Positions 1-11,531 of a stretch of DNA of 64,000 nt are shown here, piece after piece. Each line of letters begins with the position of its first letter. Within the stretch, counting starts at the first letter, position 1. Location of the stretch: NCBI GenBank assembly GCA_037783545.1, contig JBBELK010001383.1, forward strand, positions 46,078 through 110,077, in the 5' to 3' direction. The stretch comes from Henricia sp. BOLD:AAB3569 (Eukaryota > Echinodermata > Asteroidea > Spinulosida > Echinasteridae). Below the pieces are notes generated by a model. It saw nothing but the letters and a program-made list of their open reading frames with translations. It was not told the DNA's origin and did no database searches. Made by a program: the position numbers and the translations under genes.

Positions 1-796
1 ATGCGTTATTATAATGACAATGGAGTCCATTTTGTCCTTTTTAATTTAATACAGGTCCCCAAGTGGCACTTGTTTCTTATGTAAAGTGGTGCAAAAAGCA
101 GCTCCTAATTGTAAAGTTTTGCAAAGAGCCGTGTTGCAAGTTTAATGTACAATTTGTATTATTGTTTTATTAATTCTAAATTGTCATTTTAAAAGTTTTA
201 TTTTAGGAGAACCAGTGGAACTTGTAAAATAATTATTTTGTTTCTACGAAAATATATAAAAGTTGCACATTGATAATTGTTTAGGTTATACCATACATGT
301 AGCTTCATGGTTTTAAAGTTATAACTGTTTGATTTAATATTATCAAGTCGTCTGATATAACAGCAAAAAAAACTTTACAAGTGCTATAAACTACACATAA
401 ATTGCACGTTTTATTGACAGAAGACTATTATTTAATCAAAATTGCTTCTATGAAGAAAGTAGCTTGTCTTGGCCACCGTAGTTTTCAGCCTATAGCACGG
501 TGCGTCATTATACATGCCCAACTTCCGTGCACAGCGTAACGCGCACGATGCAAAACTTCGCTTGTGCAGCAGAAACTAGATGAGCTTGAGCCTGGAAGAT
601 CTTCGTGATACGAGATGATACTTTACTGAAAAGAAATATAATGTAAAAGTATCAATACATTCATTAGTTTTCCGAAATTTTCAGAAGAAACTCTTAAGTG
701 CGTCATTATACCTTCCTCGTGGATACATTGAACACTGATTGGGTGAATTTATATTTTGGAATCAATAGCTTATTCATACTTTTAGAAGGCTAAAAG
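1..796. other. AT-rich DNA, no gene seen
   Basis: No coding exon, RNA gene or clear repeat structure could be supported here. The upstream exons expected for the integrase gene that begins at 2928 were looked for and not found in this stretch. Confidence 0.5.
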
Positions 797-1657
797 TGTT
801 GTTTTTGACGTTTATATTTGGACGTTATCATTTTCTAGTAACACTTTTAGCCCTTAACATTTTAACCCCATTCGCCGTATAGAACATTCCAACACGCCCT
901 CAATAATCCAAATACCCGTGTGAAAATTCTTACCGTAAATTCCAAATCAGACATTGAAAAGCACACCATGGAGGTCCTTGGAGGTAATCTCAAGACTTCT
1001 GTACCCTTGTCGTTCTTTTTCCATGATGACTCAAACATCAAAAAGGATAAAAGGGAGCAAAAGTTGGAGTAAAATCGAAAAATCTGGAACAGACGGGGGA
1101 CTTGACTTCGCTACTATCGCGTCAAAAGGAAAGTAATCCCACCAACGCGGATGGATTTTGTTTACACTATGTTTACACATAGACTGGTCCCCTGTCTATG
1201 TGCGCTACGCAGCTCTCGCTCAAATACGACGCGTGGGGAAGTAAATATGTGGACAGGGGGCCAGTCTAGGCTTAACATAGTGTAAACAAAATCCATCCGC
1301 GTTGGTGGGATTACTTTCCTTTTGACGCGATGGTAGCGAAGTCAAGTCCCCCGTCTGTTCCCGATTTGTCGATTTTACTCAAAATTTTGCTCCCTTTTAT
1401 CCTTTTTTGATGTTTGAGTCATCATGGAAAAAGAACGACAAGGGTACAGAAGTCTTGAGATTACAAGGACCTCCATGGTGTGCTTTTAAATGTCTGATTT
1501 GGAATTTACGGTAAGAATTTTCACACGGGTATTTGGACTATTGAGGGCGTGCTGGAATGTTCTACATGGCGAATGGGGTTAAAATGTTAAGGGCTAAAAG
1601 TGTAACTAGAAAATGATAACGTCCCAATATAAACGTCAAAAAAACAACCGGTGTGAA
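797..1657. repeat. Large foldback (palindromic) element
   Basis: The two halves are near-perfect reverse complements. For example TTGACGTTTATATTGG-like sequence and GTTATCATTTTCTAGT near 806-843 reappear inverted near 1613-1650, and the block around 930-1180 reappears inverted at 1260-1530. The arms are about 400 bp with a central loop of roughly 50 bp near 1196-1248. No protein is encoded: the short open frame at 954-1136 lies within one arm and has no recognisable product. This is the form of a foldback or MITE-type non-autonomous DNA transposon. The superfamily and target-site duplication could not be established. Confidence 0.85.
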
Positions 1658-1676
1658 GTTGGTTACTTATTTGACG

Positions 1677-1775
1677 TTCGACGTTCAATATTTAATAAGG
1701 AGCTGTTAATACTTATTCAACATTCAATAAGGAGCTGCTACTTATTCGACATTTAATAAGGAGCTGTTACTTATG
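1677..1775. repeat. Short tandem repeat, about three units
   Basis: Three successive units share TTTAATAAGGAGCTGTTA or TTCAATAAGGAGCTGCTA followed by ACTTATTC, with a unit of about 30-39 bp. It abuts the right flank of the foldback element. Confidence 0.7.
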
Positions 1776-2087
1776 CACCTATCAATATTGTTTGCTTTCA
1801 TGGAAGCGGCGTGGAGGAAAATGTTTTTTGTAATTAATGGGGTATTCTGTTTTGTAATTCTGTTATTTTCAGTGCGTTTGTTCACTCCACAGTGCTTCTT
1901 TCTGAAAGTAACGCGCATCAACTTTACATGCAAAATGGTTTAGTTTAAATCTTCCCTTATAATGATAACAATAAATAATATCAAAAAAATTAATATTTAA
2001 TAATATTGATAATAAGGTAATGTTATAGTGTACGTTGAACATATAACAAAGATTTGAATGAATTTTTTTTTACTGGAATCAACAGAT

Positions 2088-2446
2088 AAGGCCAAACAAA
2101 ATAAATGGTGTGTTTACGGTAACCCGACCTACCTGGAATTTTTTAGGCCAAATTACCAACATCAAACTTTTTATTGCCAATTTTCAAGTTTATAATTTTA
2201 AATGAGCACTATTTGCAATAATTTACAACGAACATAACAATTTCTACACTTGTACATGAACATGGTTAATAGTGTTAATAGTGAGTTTCAAACATTGCAA
2301 AACAACACGCAAATGCATGAACTGAAATGTAAAAAAAAATGACAAAATTAAATTATTTTCCTACCTACATGTACATACATGTACCTACCTGGATTTTATT
2401 TAGGCTGTTACCGTAAACGCACCATTTATTTTGTTTGGCCTAATCC
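2088..2446. mobile_element. MITE with about 35-bp terminal inverted repeats
   Basis: The left end AGGCCAAACAAAATAAATGG continues into TGTGTTTACGGTAAC. The same sequence occurs inverted at the right end, near 2412-2446. The interior of about 280 bp is AT-rich and non-coding. No transposase is present, so this is a non-autonomous element. Confidence 0.8.
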
Positions 2447-2927
2447 AATTCTAAGATATACATGTACATGTACTTCCCACTCGCACTTTTATCAGAAATG
2501 TTGCATTTCTGAGATGATAAAACTACTGCAGTTACTAAGGCACAAATTGTTGGCATGATTGGTTTGCGTGTATTAAGTGCGACAAAGGAGGGTGCTGTGT
2601 TCATGTGTGAATGGTTTTGTTGTGCACCAAGTGGGTGAAATTTTTTAAAGAAAAATGAGATTTTTCTATAGAAAAGCTAGATTTGAGACAAAAGTACACA
2701 TGGAAGTACATCTTAAGTTCGCGTGTCTGTTTAATCTAGAAGGTAATTTCCCTCAAATCTTTGTTCAATGTGCATGTACAGTATGTATACAAATAATAAT
2801 TGCTAACATACATACACATGTAGAATATACATGTATGGTTTTAATACAGCAGAATGAACAAGTTATATATCCACTGACTCTGTGAGGTATATGTGTTCAG
2901 AAAGCATTACTCTTCCTTAATTTTTAG

Positions 2928-4148
2928 GTCAAGTCATGTGATCGCTGCCAGCGGTATGACAAAATAAGAACTCAAGCTCCAGAATTAAAAACAATAAAGA
3001 CAACAACACCACTGCAACTTGTCGGAATGGATTTAATTGGTAAGCTTATGTACATGTAGTTATATATTCAAGTATCAAGTACCTCGGTCATGAATAACGT
3101 GGGGTATTATTATTTGTATTTTTGGCATATTAATACTCTTTAGATTAAAATAATATCTAAAGGAAGGACATTCGTGTTGTTTACTGCATTGTCTCATTTT
3201 GTCTATTTTCCCCCAGGACCTTTACCAACTACACGGGAAGGCTACAAGTATGTCCTTACTTTCACTGATTACTACACTAAGTTTGTAGAGTTCTTTCCAC
3301 TGAAAAGTAAAGAAGCCTCCGGTGTAGCATCCTGTATCCAGACATTCGTTTACCGATGGGGTGCCCCGAAGAGACTTCTCTCAGATCAAGGGCGAGAATT
3401 TGTTGCAAAGGTAATATTTTGTGCTTTTGTAAAACATTTTGCTATAGTGCAAAAAAACGTTATTCTGCCTAACGTTCCATCTAATCAACAAAACGAAGAA
3501 ATGCGTATTTTGTAACTGCCACCATAGAGCAGCAAAATTTCACACCAATAACGTGAAACATTGAAATTCTCATCTGTACCAATTGCCTGGGCTTGTGACC
3601 TCGTTGGGTCTGCACGACATCTGTTATGCAACTTTTTAACTTAGATGACAGCAGATAATTTTAACTGTTAAATGTGTGTGGAATTATTTACTTCTTAATT
3701 TACTTGTTGCAGGATTTGTTTCTTTTTATTTCACTAAAAACATCTACTTTATGAGATGACCAGCAATTAGCCTACCTAACCTCTCCAGTGACAACAAAAT
3801 CTTATGTTTTAAAAATATTTTGTTGCTGTATTTGAGCAAGAAACGTACAAAGGCCGTACGATACACCTAACCTAACCTTACCGAATGCAGGTAAATGATG
3901 ACCTTTGCAAGAAACTTGGGATTGCTCGTTCTGTGTCGAGTGCATATCACCCTCAGACAAATGGACTTGATGAACGCACCAACCAGACTTTACGAGTGCG
4001 TCTAGGAAAACTCGTAAATGACAATCAAGATGATTGGGCCGACTACTTAGATGCAGTGGCCTTTTCCATACGAACACAGAAGCAGGCATCAACGAAATAC
4101 ACTCCGTTTTTCCTGATGTTTGGACGTCATCCCAGAACAGTACTTGAA
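2928..4148 (+). CDS. Integrase core exons of the Ginger-like gene
   Basis: Exon 2928-3039 contains SCDRCQRYD, the trailing Cys pair of an HHCC zinc-binding domain, and ends at GMDLIG, which holds the first catalytic Asp. Exon 3217-3410 has YKYVLTFTDYYTKFVE and LLSDQGREF with the second Asp. Exon 3891-4148 has SAYHPQTNGLDERTNQTL, which supplies the catalytic Glu, and then the helical tail DDWADYLDAVAFSIRTQ. Donor sites are GTAAGC, GTAATA and GTAAGT. All three catalytic acidic residues are therefore present, so the core is not obviously dead. Confidence 0.82.
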
Positions 4149-7100
4149 GTAAGTTTTTTGTTCTTTTTTTTGCATATTTTTAAGCAAAGAGTAACTATTA
4201 TTTTTCCAAATATACTTCACCATTAAAAATAGTATAACCGATCGCTAATTTGAGCTCATTTTCATTCTTTAATTGTGTTAAGATGGACCCAGCAGATGAT
4301 GATGTGACACAGAGGATAGTGAAGCCATTGATGAAGAAGTCACTAAACGAGAACAAACGATGGCAGCAACCCACACCAAGGTAGTATACTTATTTAAGGG
4401 ATGGACAATAAACTGATTAGCCGTTTAACCGAAGAAAAAAATGAACAAAAACCCAGTTTTGCCAAAGGTTTGAACAAAACCCAATAGTAAATAATTTACA
4501 ATGCATGTTGTTTTCAGAGGCTTATTATTTACATGAGGTCGTAAACCAGATAAAGCTTAATTATTGTGTACAATTCACGTACATCTATAGATACCAGCAA
4601 CAATCTTTAATGTCGGCCGAACGGTTGCAAACCGGCTTTTGAATTAACCATAAATCCTCATCCCTATTTTATTTCTCGCTTTTGTAAATGTACGTCTGTG
4701 CAAGGGTTGTAGTTAAAATGCTTTGACTTAATTTACGGACTATTATTTTAAGCCACTTTATGTAGTTTGTCTACCTCTTCACCCTATTTCTGTTTGCAGG
4801 TAATGGAGAATGTTGCTGCTTCTCAAAAGAAGCAGAAGCTTGCCTTTAAGCAGCGGAAATCAAAGGGAGTTAAAACATTCCAGTTTAGTGTTGGGGACTT
4901 TGTTCTTCGGCGCAACTGCAGGAATATTGGCCGCAAAGGTGGCAAGATGGAACCGCTGTGGACTGGACCATACAAGTACGTATACGTACAGTAGGCTTTT
5001 TTTTTTTGATGTTGACGCTGGTTTTATTTTTAGCAAAAAAAAAGTACAGGTACCCATTTTTGAAAAAGTTAATTCACAAAAATACTGACTCTTTATTCAT
5101 TTCTATATTAATTGTATAAAAATTCTCGCCAAAGATCTCACTCTGCAACACTCCGAGGTGGCGACCACAGAGTGAGTTTTGCTACACCATCCACGGCAAT
5201 TGGGTTGAAGTTCAAAACATGTTGTGTACAAATGAATGGTGGACAATAGACGTGTTTACACGTCAATCAGGGATAGTGGCAACCCTGACGTTTTAACTGA
5301 ACCGTCCCTTTGACTATTGCTAAAAAGTTTTTTTCTTCTTCATATTTCCTAGTTCTGCAGTGTAGCAAGTTATAGTTTTTGATATTACAAAATTATTAAC
5401 ACCCTGATTAAAGGCACAGGCTCGTCAGCAATGCGCGCCCGCCAAATTCGTGCTCGAAACACGCAGCTCCATGCCTTTGCTATGGAGCTGCGTATTGCGT
5501 GTGCCTTTAAGTGTTTTTCTTACTGGTTCCTTTAAAAAAGAAATCACGCTGCTTTTAACCTACATGTACCTTATACCTAATTGCCGTGATATGCTCATTT
5601 TCATATTTTAGTGCCTTTACATGTAGTTTGCTCCAACATTACATAAAATATTTGTTTCAGGATTCTTGATAAAGATTTGAATCAACGGGTGACTCTACAG
5701 AAAAGCGCCGGCCATGAATTGCACGAAAAAATCCCCTACATGTATGATCAACTGCGTCCCTACAGATATAGTATAAGAAAAGCTTCTTTTACTTGGCATT
5801 TGCATGTGTTCTAATGACATATGCAGCACTAACTTCCATTGCTCATATACCTCAAGACAAAGACTTGCATCCTTTTTTCCCTGTTCTGTTTGTAATTTTT
5901 ACCTCAATTGCCAAATTTGTTCCACAATGAAATATTTAATGATGAAACAATAACTATTTTCTGGCTGTACTTTCAACATACATGTAATTAGTCAGACTTC
6001 CCTTTACTTAATTTAATATGAAAAAAAACTACTATAAAAAAAGACTATTTTGTTTAAAAGCTAGCTTAATTATCAGTCAAATATTGCTCTAGAATGCATG
6101 TTTTGATAAATAACCAAACTTTGTATGCATGAGTAACAGCAAGTTGTTAACCACGGAGCTCAATGTCGCGGCATGTTGTTAAATTTGCGAGTTTCATTAA
6201 CCCAATAACCCCTGTTCATAACTTGCATGATCCTACATGTATGTTTTTGTTAAGCACTTTCGTGTTTAATTAGTTTGTTTACTCAACTTAAAAAATGTAT
6301 ATAAGTTGTTAAGAAGTTACCTGTATTTCTTTCTCTCTTTAGGCACAGCATCCAAGAGACCTAACTCAGAGACACCCCTAAACAATAGCACAGAGATGCC
6401 CTCAACCAATAGCACAGAGATGCCCTCAACCAGCCAAGACCGACCTCAAGGTGTGTATACACTTGTAAAGTATGTGTTAATCCTGTGCATGTACATGTAC
6501 CTTTTGCTAAAATGTTAGTCCTGAGGGCGCACTGTGCGCTATGCGTCGCAAGTACCCTTTAAGAATTGGTAGGCTCAGGCTTAGTGCATTCTCCAAAGAA
6601 ATATTAACATGGCTAAACATACCCGGTTTGAACATCTGTTTAAACATTCTGCAACAAAAACCCAAAAACTCTGAAGCCGAATCAAGTGGGTTTGAAAGCG
6701 GCTGTAATAAACCGTATTTGTGCCAAAACACTGGTGCCAAAATATACGCACCACTTGCACTAATGCAGAGATGCACTGCGTGGTTTTTATATTGTGTTCA
6801 AGGTTACCTGTATATTTTATCCCAGGGACGAAAATAAAAGATCAGATTGAAAAATTTATGGACTTATCGCACAAGTGGGATTTTAATAATTTTTAAGAAT
6901 TTTCACAGTGGACCCCAAATTGGTAGGTGAAACTGCTAATTTTGACTTTGGGTCAAAAAGAGGTGGTTACACGTGCTTACGTTCATATACGAGGTCTCCG
7001 GAAGTCGACGATCCTCATGGAGTCCTACACGTTCTCAGGGTCAACTTACACGCTATTTAATTGGAAATATTAGCAGTAACTGTTCGATACTAAACACTGG

Positions 7101-10100
7101 TGGTCAATTTGTTTTATCTGTTGATGCCTCATTTGAAAGCGAACAACTTTTATGTTTCTAGAAAATAATCAATTCCAAAAACTTTAATTTTTAAGGTACC
7201 ACACCCTAAACCTATTTTATGTACTCTCTAGACACGGCATCAGAGAGACCAGAATGTAGGACAAAGACACCCTCAACCAGCAAAGACCAACCTCGGGGTA
7301 TGTACAATGTGTGTTTATCGTTTGCATGTACTCTGGGGGTACACTAATATAATAAAGCTCAGAAGGTGCGCTGCACATTCAGAGTGGATGCCATCTGTGA
7401 CCATAAACAGCCTGTTTACACTTTATCCCGAGCTCGGGTTTGAACACCGAGCTTTGGATCAGCTCTGGATCACAAATTGAATGTAAATGCTCTCTTGACC
7501 AAATTGGCCCCAGATCAGACACCGAGATTTTGGTCTCGCGTCAGCGGAGGGTCGAACCCCAACCTCGGGATCAGTATGCTGCAATAGAGCAATACGTGCC
7601 TTTACGGTTCAAGCACTGGTACTGCTTCTATCATTCAAGAGATCAATGCTTGCCAAATCTTGTGTGCTCTTCTGACTTATGCATGTGCAACAGGTTACCA
7701 ACCACGCATTCTCATGGACACGCTGAAGCCACTGTCCGAGTTTAGGTTTCTGGCAAGGGTTGGCAACCCACAAGATATACCGGTAGCAGTGGAAGAAGTG
7801 ACATCCCTCAGTGTTGGCCCATACACATTGACGAGGGGGGACATGCAGTGTCTTGTGATTGACTCCTGCCTAAATGACCAGGTAATCGTGTCAGTTTACT
7901 CGTTTTTACTTATACATTCAACAGTAACTGTGTACATTTTGAAAAAGTGTTGTTGGCTATTAACAGAATAAAATATGTACAAACAAATGCACATTCTTCT
8001 TAAAAAAATTGCATAAATGTTGAACAGAGACATTAGAAACCTGTTACAAACGGGCTATGGAGACACAAATACAACTTTTCAATATACAATGATATTTGCC
8101 AAATGAAATGTTTGATAAATTTTGCTCATTACCTCAGTTAGTCCATGCCTATTTATGGCTCCTGGGTAAAAGACTAAACTTACAGTCCCACCTGCATGTT
8201 TTCAACTTCCCAAGCCACATCACTAAGCTGTGGGACAGGCAGCAATTTAGTGAATGGAGTTATCCAGATGTAAGTAAACCAAGGTCTTAGACTTGTAAAA
8301 ACTGACTGAGCATATAAAAGAAAAACAAAGTTTATTTCAAGTTATGTATATTGTTTTTAACGAACGGATTTTTAAAGCATTTACATTATTTTAACAAAAA
8401 ATGATACTTTGTATTTTAGACATTGCTGTCACGCTGTCATCAACTCAAATAAAACACAAGGATACTTGACTCCCGTACACCTATTTATTGTAAAATTTCA
8501 TCTGGTCAATGTACAACTTTAAATTTACACAAATTTATAAAACCCAAAATAGTGTGTTCCAAACAAAATCAATATTACTCTGGCTTCCTTATTTTAAATA
8601 TCCACCCAGGATACAATCAATACAACTCGGTCTCGTCCACTTCACCTGTATTTTAGGTGTGGCAAAGCAATAACACCTCTATTTGCTTTTACCCTTCACT
8701 AACAGTAACTGCCTTTACACCATGTTTTCTCTTTGACTAACACCACTTGGCTTGGTTACAAAAACCACACTTCAAATTTACACCATTTGTTATTCCTTAG
8801 TCACGACACTTCGCTTTCTTTCCAAAGCTACACTTATTTACACTTACACATATACTATTGGTTTCTTCTCAGTAACAAAACGGTTAACGCCACTTAATTT
8901 CTTTATGGTGAACGTTCAACTAATAATCAGTTCATTTCTTCACAAGTGTTCATTGCACGTACAGTGGTTAAAAAGAAAAGTCCAACCCTGGCCTTGATCG
9001 GTGTCGTTCGCTGTCGGGGAAATGCAGGGATTGCCGCTCCTGATCATGACACGCGACTGGTTCCCTGTCCTTGAGTGTGGTACTATCCCCTTGTCTTGTC
9101 GCTCCTAGTCACGACTGGTTCTTGTCAGGGTTGTTTCACTCCGAGAGTGTGTGTGTGTGTGTGCTGAAACCCCAGACGTTTGGGCTATCTGAGAATTACA
9201 CAGTAAAGGACCAATTTCTAAAATAGTAATTCAAATACAATTAATTGCTGGGGAACCTTTCAAAACATTTCAAAATACTTACGTAAAATAAAAAGTAAAT
9301 TACAACCATCGGATTGATATAAGTAACACATTAATGTTCACATGATTGAGAAAAGGAAATAAGTATAAACTTACGGTTTTGCAGCACTTTTCCCCGTCAT
9401 CCGATCCAGCTCACCAGCGCGCCGCCATAGGAGCCTGAATGCCCCAACAAACTACCACTGGCCAACAACGATGTAAAATGCTGGAGGATACGCCTAGCAA
9501 AGCCTTGGCTAACAAGGTTGTGTTTCGCAGACAGAGTCTAAATACTCTGATGCTATAGCTTGCACAAGGCAACAGCAGCAGCAGTGTTGATAACAAGTGC
9601 CTCTGGTGAACTCTCAGAACAGAGTGTGTCCAGCCACACCCCAATTACACACACATCACTGCACACCCATTCACCTATGCACACCCATGCATGCCATTCA
9701 CACCCAGGCACCCATCCTGTGCCTAAACACAAAGAAGCCCCCCTAACTCAGGAATGCAGAGTATGTGCTTTATGTACCACTGAAGGAATGTGGGTCACCC
9801 TATTACTTACTAAAAATTCCTTATAGAAAAGTTGCATATCATTATCTCTAATTATTCATTAAAGGGCAACTGGAAACTGACTGTTACAATTGCCAACCCT
9901 GTGAAAACAGTTTTATACGGCAGTTTTTGTGCCTCGTCTATATAGACTTGCCACAGTCTGACTTGTTTGTTTCTCTGGGCTGGTGGCTCGTTAGATCTTT
10001 CTTTTGTCGCAAGACTTTATGAGTCAAAAGAAAGGAATAAAAGAGATTAGACAGGCTACCAGTCCAGAGGACCTGCTGTGCACAGACCAAACATAGGAAG

Positions 10101-11489
10101 CCAGACTTGGGCAAGTTTACATTGTGTATGCCTTGCTGTGAATTGAATTGTTGCGGACCGCCAATAATTTGAAATCTTGACGGTAAATGTTTGATAACTA
10201 AACATTGGTTTTTTTGTTTTGTTGGTGTCTTATTTGAAAGCGAATAATGTTTGTTTCTATAAAATACCAGTTCAAATAAATAAAAAAATTAAATGCACGG
10301 ACAATACGTCTCTAAATGGGTATTATAACCAAGAGAAGATCTTGTGCTCAACAAGTACATCTTGTACATTATTTTAATGCAAAGAACAAGAAATATTACC
10401 CACTGAAAAGCTAATACAAACTTCACAAACAATGGCAAATGTAGCGCTGCGTCGCACTTTGGGCGCTGCCATTTTGTCCGAATACTGGGCAAAGAATGAC
10501 GTTTTTGCGTACACGTCCTTCGTGCATTTAAATGGCATTGGTTGCCCCGATTCAGACAAAATGGCAGCGCTCGGAGTGCGATGCAATGCTGCAATTGCCA
10601 TTCTTCGTGAAGTTTGTATCCGCTTTTCAAACAGTAATATTTCTTGTTCTTTGCATTACAATAATGTACTTATTGAGCCAAGGTCTTTTGTTTCTTGGGT
10701 AAGATTCCTCTTTAATCTATAATTTCTTTATTTTTGGCTTTCAGATCCCCTTCTCCGACTATTTGTGGCTGACAGTACCAGTGTGCATCGACAACGACCA
10801 CTGGGTACTGTTAGCTGCAGACACATCAACTAGGAGTGTGGGGGTACTAAACTCGCTGCCTGGGTATACCACAGCAGAACAACGGTGCTGTTCGCAATTC
10901 ATGTATGTTACTTACATATATGATTGTACATGTGGAACCAACAATTATGTGACATTTTATGTATAAAATCACAATTCAAGAAGTGTAGTCATCCTACATG
11001 GTTTTCCTGTCGCTTTTGTTCTAAACACCACAAAATGGAAAATTTGTCAGAGATACCAATATTTAGTTTTTGTGATAATTACAGAAAATACATGGATGCC
11101 AGGGTAAGAAAAATGCCAGAGACACCGACTGGATGGAGAGTCAGGAAATATTCAACCTCCCGCCAACAAGACACCCACAGTTGTGGAGCGTTTGTGCTCA
11201 TGGTAAATAATTCATTCATATCAGTCCACCAATCTATACCTCTGTGATTAAAAGGATTGCGTTCATTGTACAACATAATCACCCTTGTAGTTGTACCTGC
11301 CATGACGTTTTGGTCATACAAGACAATATACCTTTATGGAAGTTACACTCTGTTTATTATTTACAGTTTGCCGAACAGCTCCTGAATGCTGTGCCACCAT
11401 GCATTCTTCGATACTGCCATCTCAGAGATTTCAAGAATAATGTTGTGGCACAAATATTTAAAGAGGCAGGATGCACGACTCTGCAGTAA
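2928..11489 (+). CDS. Ginger-like integrase fused to Ulp1-like protease, multi-exon, 5' incomplete
   Basis: Candidate exons with GT-AG borders are 2928-3039, 3217-3410, 3891-4148, 4283-4380 (doubtful), 4800-4975, 5661-5770, 6343-6450, 7232-7297, 7694-7881, 8138-8269, 10745-10902, 11085-11202 and 11367-11489. Reading phase is preserved across every junction except when 4283-4380 is included. The order is the end of the zinc-binding region, the integrase core, the GPY/F module, a Ser/Thr/Pro-rich linker and a C48 (Ulp1/SENP) protease domain, with a stop at 11487-11489. Integrases of this type occur in gypsy retrotransposons, Ginger DNA transposons and domesticated GIN1/KRBA2 genes. Some Ginger elements are reported to carry C-terminal cysteine proteases, and introns also favour Ginger over an LTR element. 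No flanking TIRs were identified, so a live transposon, a fossil and a host gene all remain possible. Exons upstream of 2928 are missing or unrecognised. Confidence 0.75.
4283..4380 (+). CDS. Doubtful exon between integrase core and GPY module
   Basis: The segment is bounded by AG and GT and reads MDPADDDVTQRIVKPLMK and onward, compositionally like the linker that follows integrase cores. Its 98-bp length leaves phase 2, and joining it to the next exon at 4800 gives an immediate TAA. Skipping it keeps the frame open from 4148 to 4800. It may be a skipped exon, an exon with a one-base lesion, or chance. Confidence 0.35.
4800..5770 (+). CDS. GPY/F-module exons of the integrase gene
   Basis: Exon 4800-4975 encodes a Lys-rich stretch and then FSVGDFVLRRN, ending in WTGPYK, the Gly-Pro-Tyr signature of the GPY/F module. 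A split codon joins it to exon 5661-5770 (ILDKDLNQRVTLQKSAG), which ends at a GTATAA donor. The module occurs at the C-terminus of gypsy and Ginger integrases and is thought to help multimerisation. Confidence 0.75.
5409..5511. repeat. Hairpin element in intron
   Basis: The core is a perfect 12-bp inverted repeat, ACGCAGCTCCAT and ATGGAGCTGCGT, separated by 9-11 bases near 5459-5493. It lies inside a looser outer pair (AAAGGCACA and TGTGCCTTT), which suggests a small MITE. Confidence 0.6.
6343..7297 (+). CDS. Ser/Thr-rich linker exons
   Basis: Exon 6343-6450 encodes TASKRPNSETPLNNSTEMPS and a second near-copy of its NSTEMPST portion, made by a 24-bp tandem duplication. Exon 7232-7297 encodes a similar stretch beginning DTASERPECRTKTPSTSKDQ. 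Both are phase-1 in and out and so look like duplicated, skippable exons. They join the integrase to the protease and have no fold of their own that can be seen. Confidence 0.6.
7694..8269 (+). CDS. N-terminal part of Ulp1-like protease domain (two exons)
   Basis: Exon 7694-7881 ends with TRGDMQCLVIDSCLNDQ, matching the start of Ulp1/SENP domains where a conserved hydrophobic-DxxxLND-like segment binds substrate. Exon 8138-8269 continues VHAYLWLLGKRLN and then LWDRQQFSEWSYPD, equivalent to the region that follows 'ND..I..Y' in the family. The junction is phase 0 and the donor is a perfect GTAAGT. Confidence 0.7.
8270..10327. other. Intron filler, no gene seen
   Basis: This is the 5' part of the 2.5-kb intron between the two halves of the protease domain. 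It holds a (GT)n run near 9148-9164, a CA-rich tract at 9630-9725 and weak inverted-repeat structure at 9950-10120. No exon or conserved protein segment was recognised. Confidence 0.5.
10328..10700. mobile_element. Foldback element inside protease intron
   Basis: The two halves are reverse complements. AATGCAAAGAACAAGAAATA at about 10377 is mirrored near 10640-10660, and the ATGGCAAATGTAGCGCTGCG-like arm is mirrored at 10565-10600. Because of this symmetry both strands show a similar short open frame, which is not evidence for coding. The right end is about 45 bp from the catalytic exon at 10745. Confidence 0.8.
10745..11489 (+). CDS. Catalytic exons of Ulp1-like cysteine protease
   Basis: Exon 10745-10902 has CIDNDHWVLLAADTSTRSVG followed by VLNSLPG: the HW motif supplies the catalytic His, and the acidic member appears as Asn in VLNS. 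Exon 11085-11202 has RQQDTHSCGAFVLM, with the oxyanion Gln and the catalytic Cys. Exon 11367-11489 gives the terminal helices and a stop codon. Enzymes of this fold remove SUMO or similar modifiers, and transposon-borne versions have no assigned substrate. The Asp-to-Asn change is tolerated in some family members, so activity cannot be ruled in or out. Confidence 0.72.
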
Positions 11490-11531
11490 GCTTCCTTAAA
11501 AAGCTGCGCTTCTAAGACTGATTTTGAGACA

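Noticed and set aside
2928-5770. LTR retrotransposon (gypsy)
   Set aside because: No reverse transcriptase, protease of aspartic type or LTRs were found, and the coding region is divided by introns. A Ginger-like DNA element or derived gene fits better.
10374-10722. Two similar proteins on opposite strands
   Set aside because: They arise because the DNA is a foldback palindrome, so each strand reads nearly the same sequence. No domain or splice evidence supports coding.
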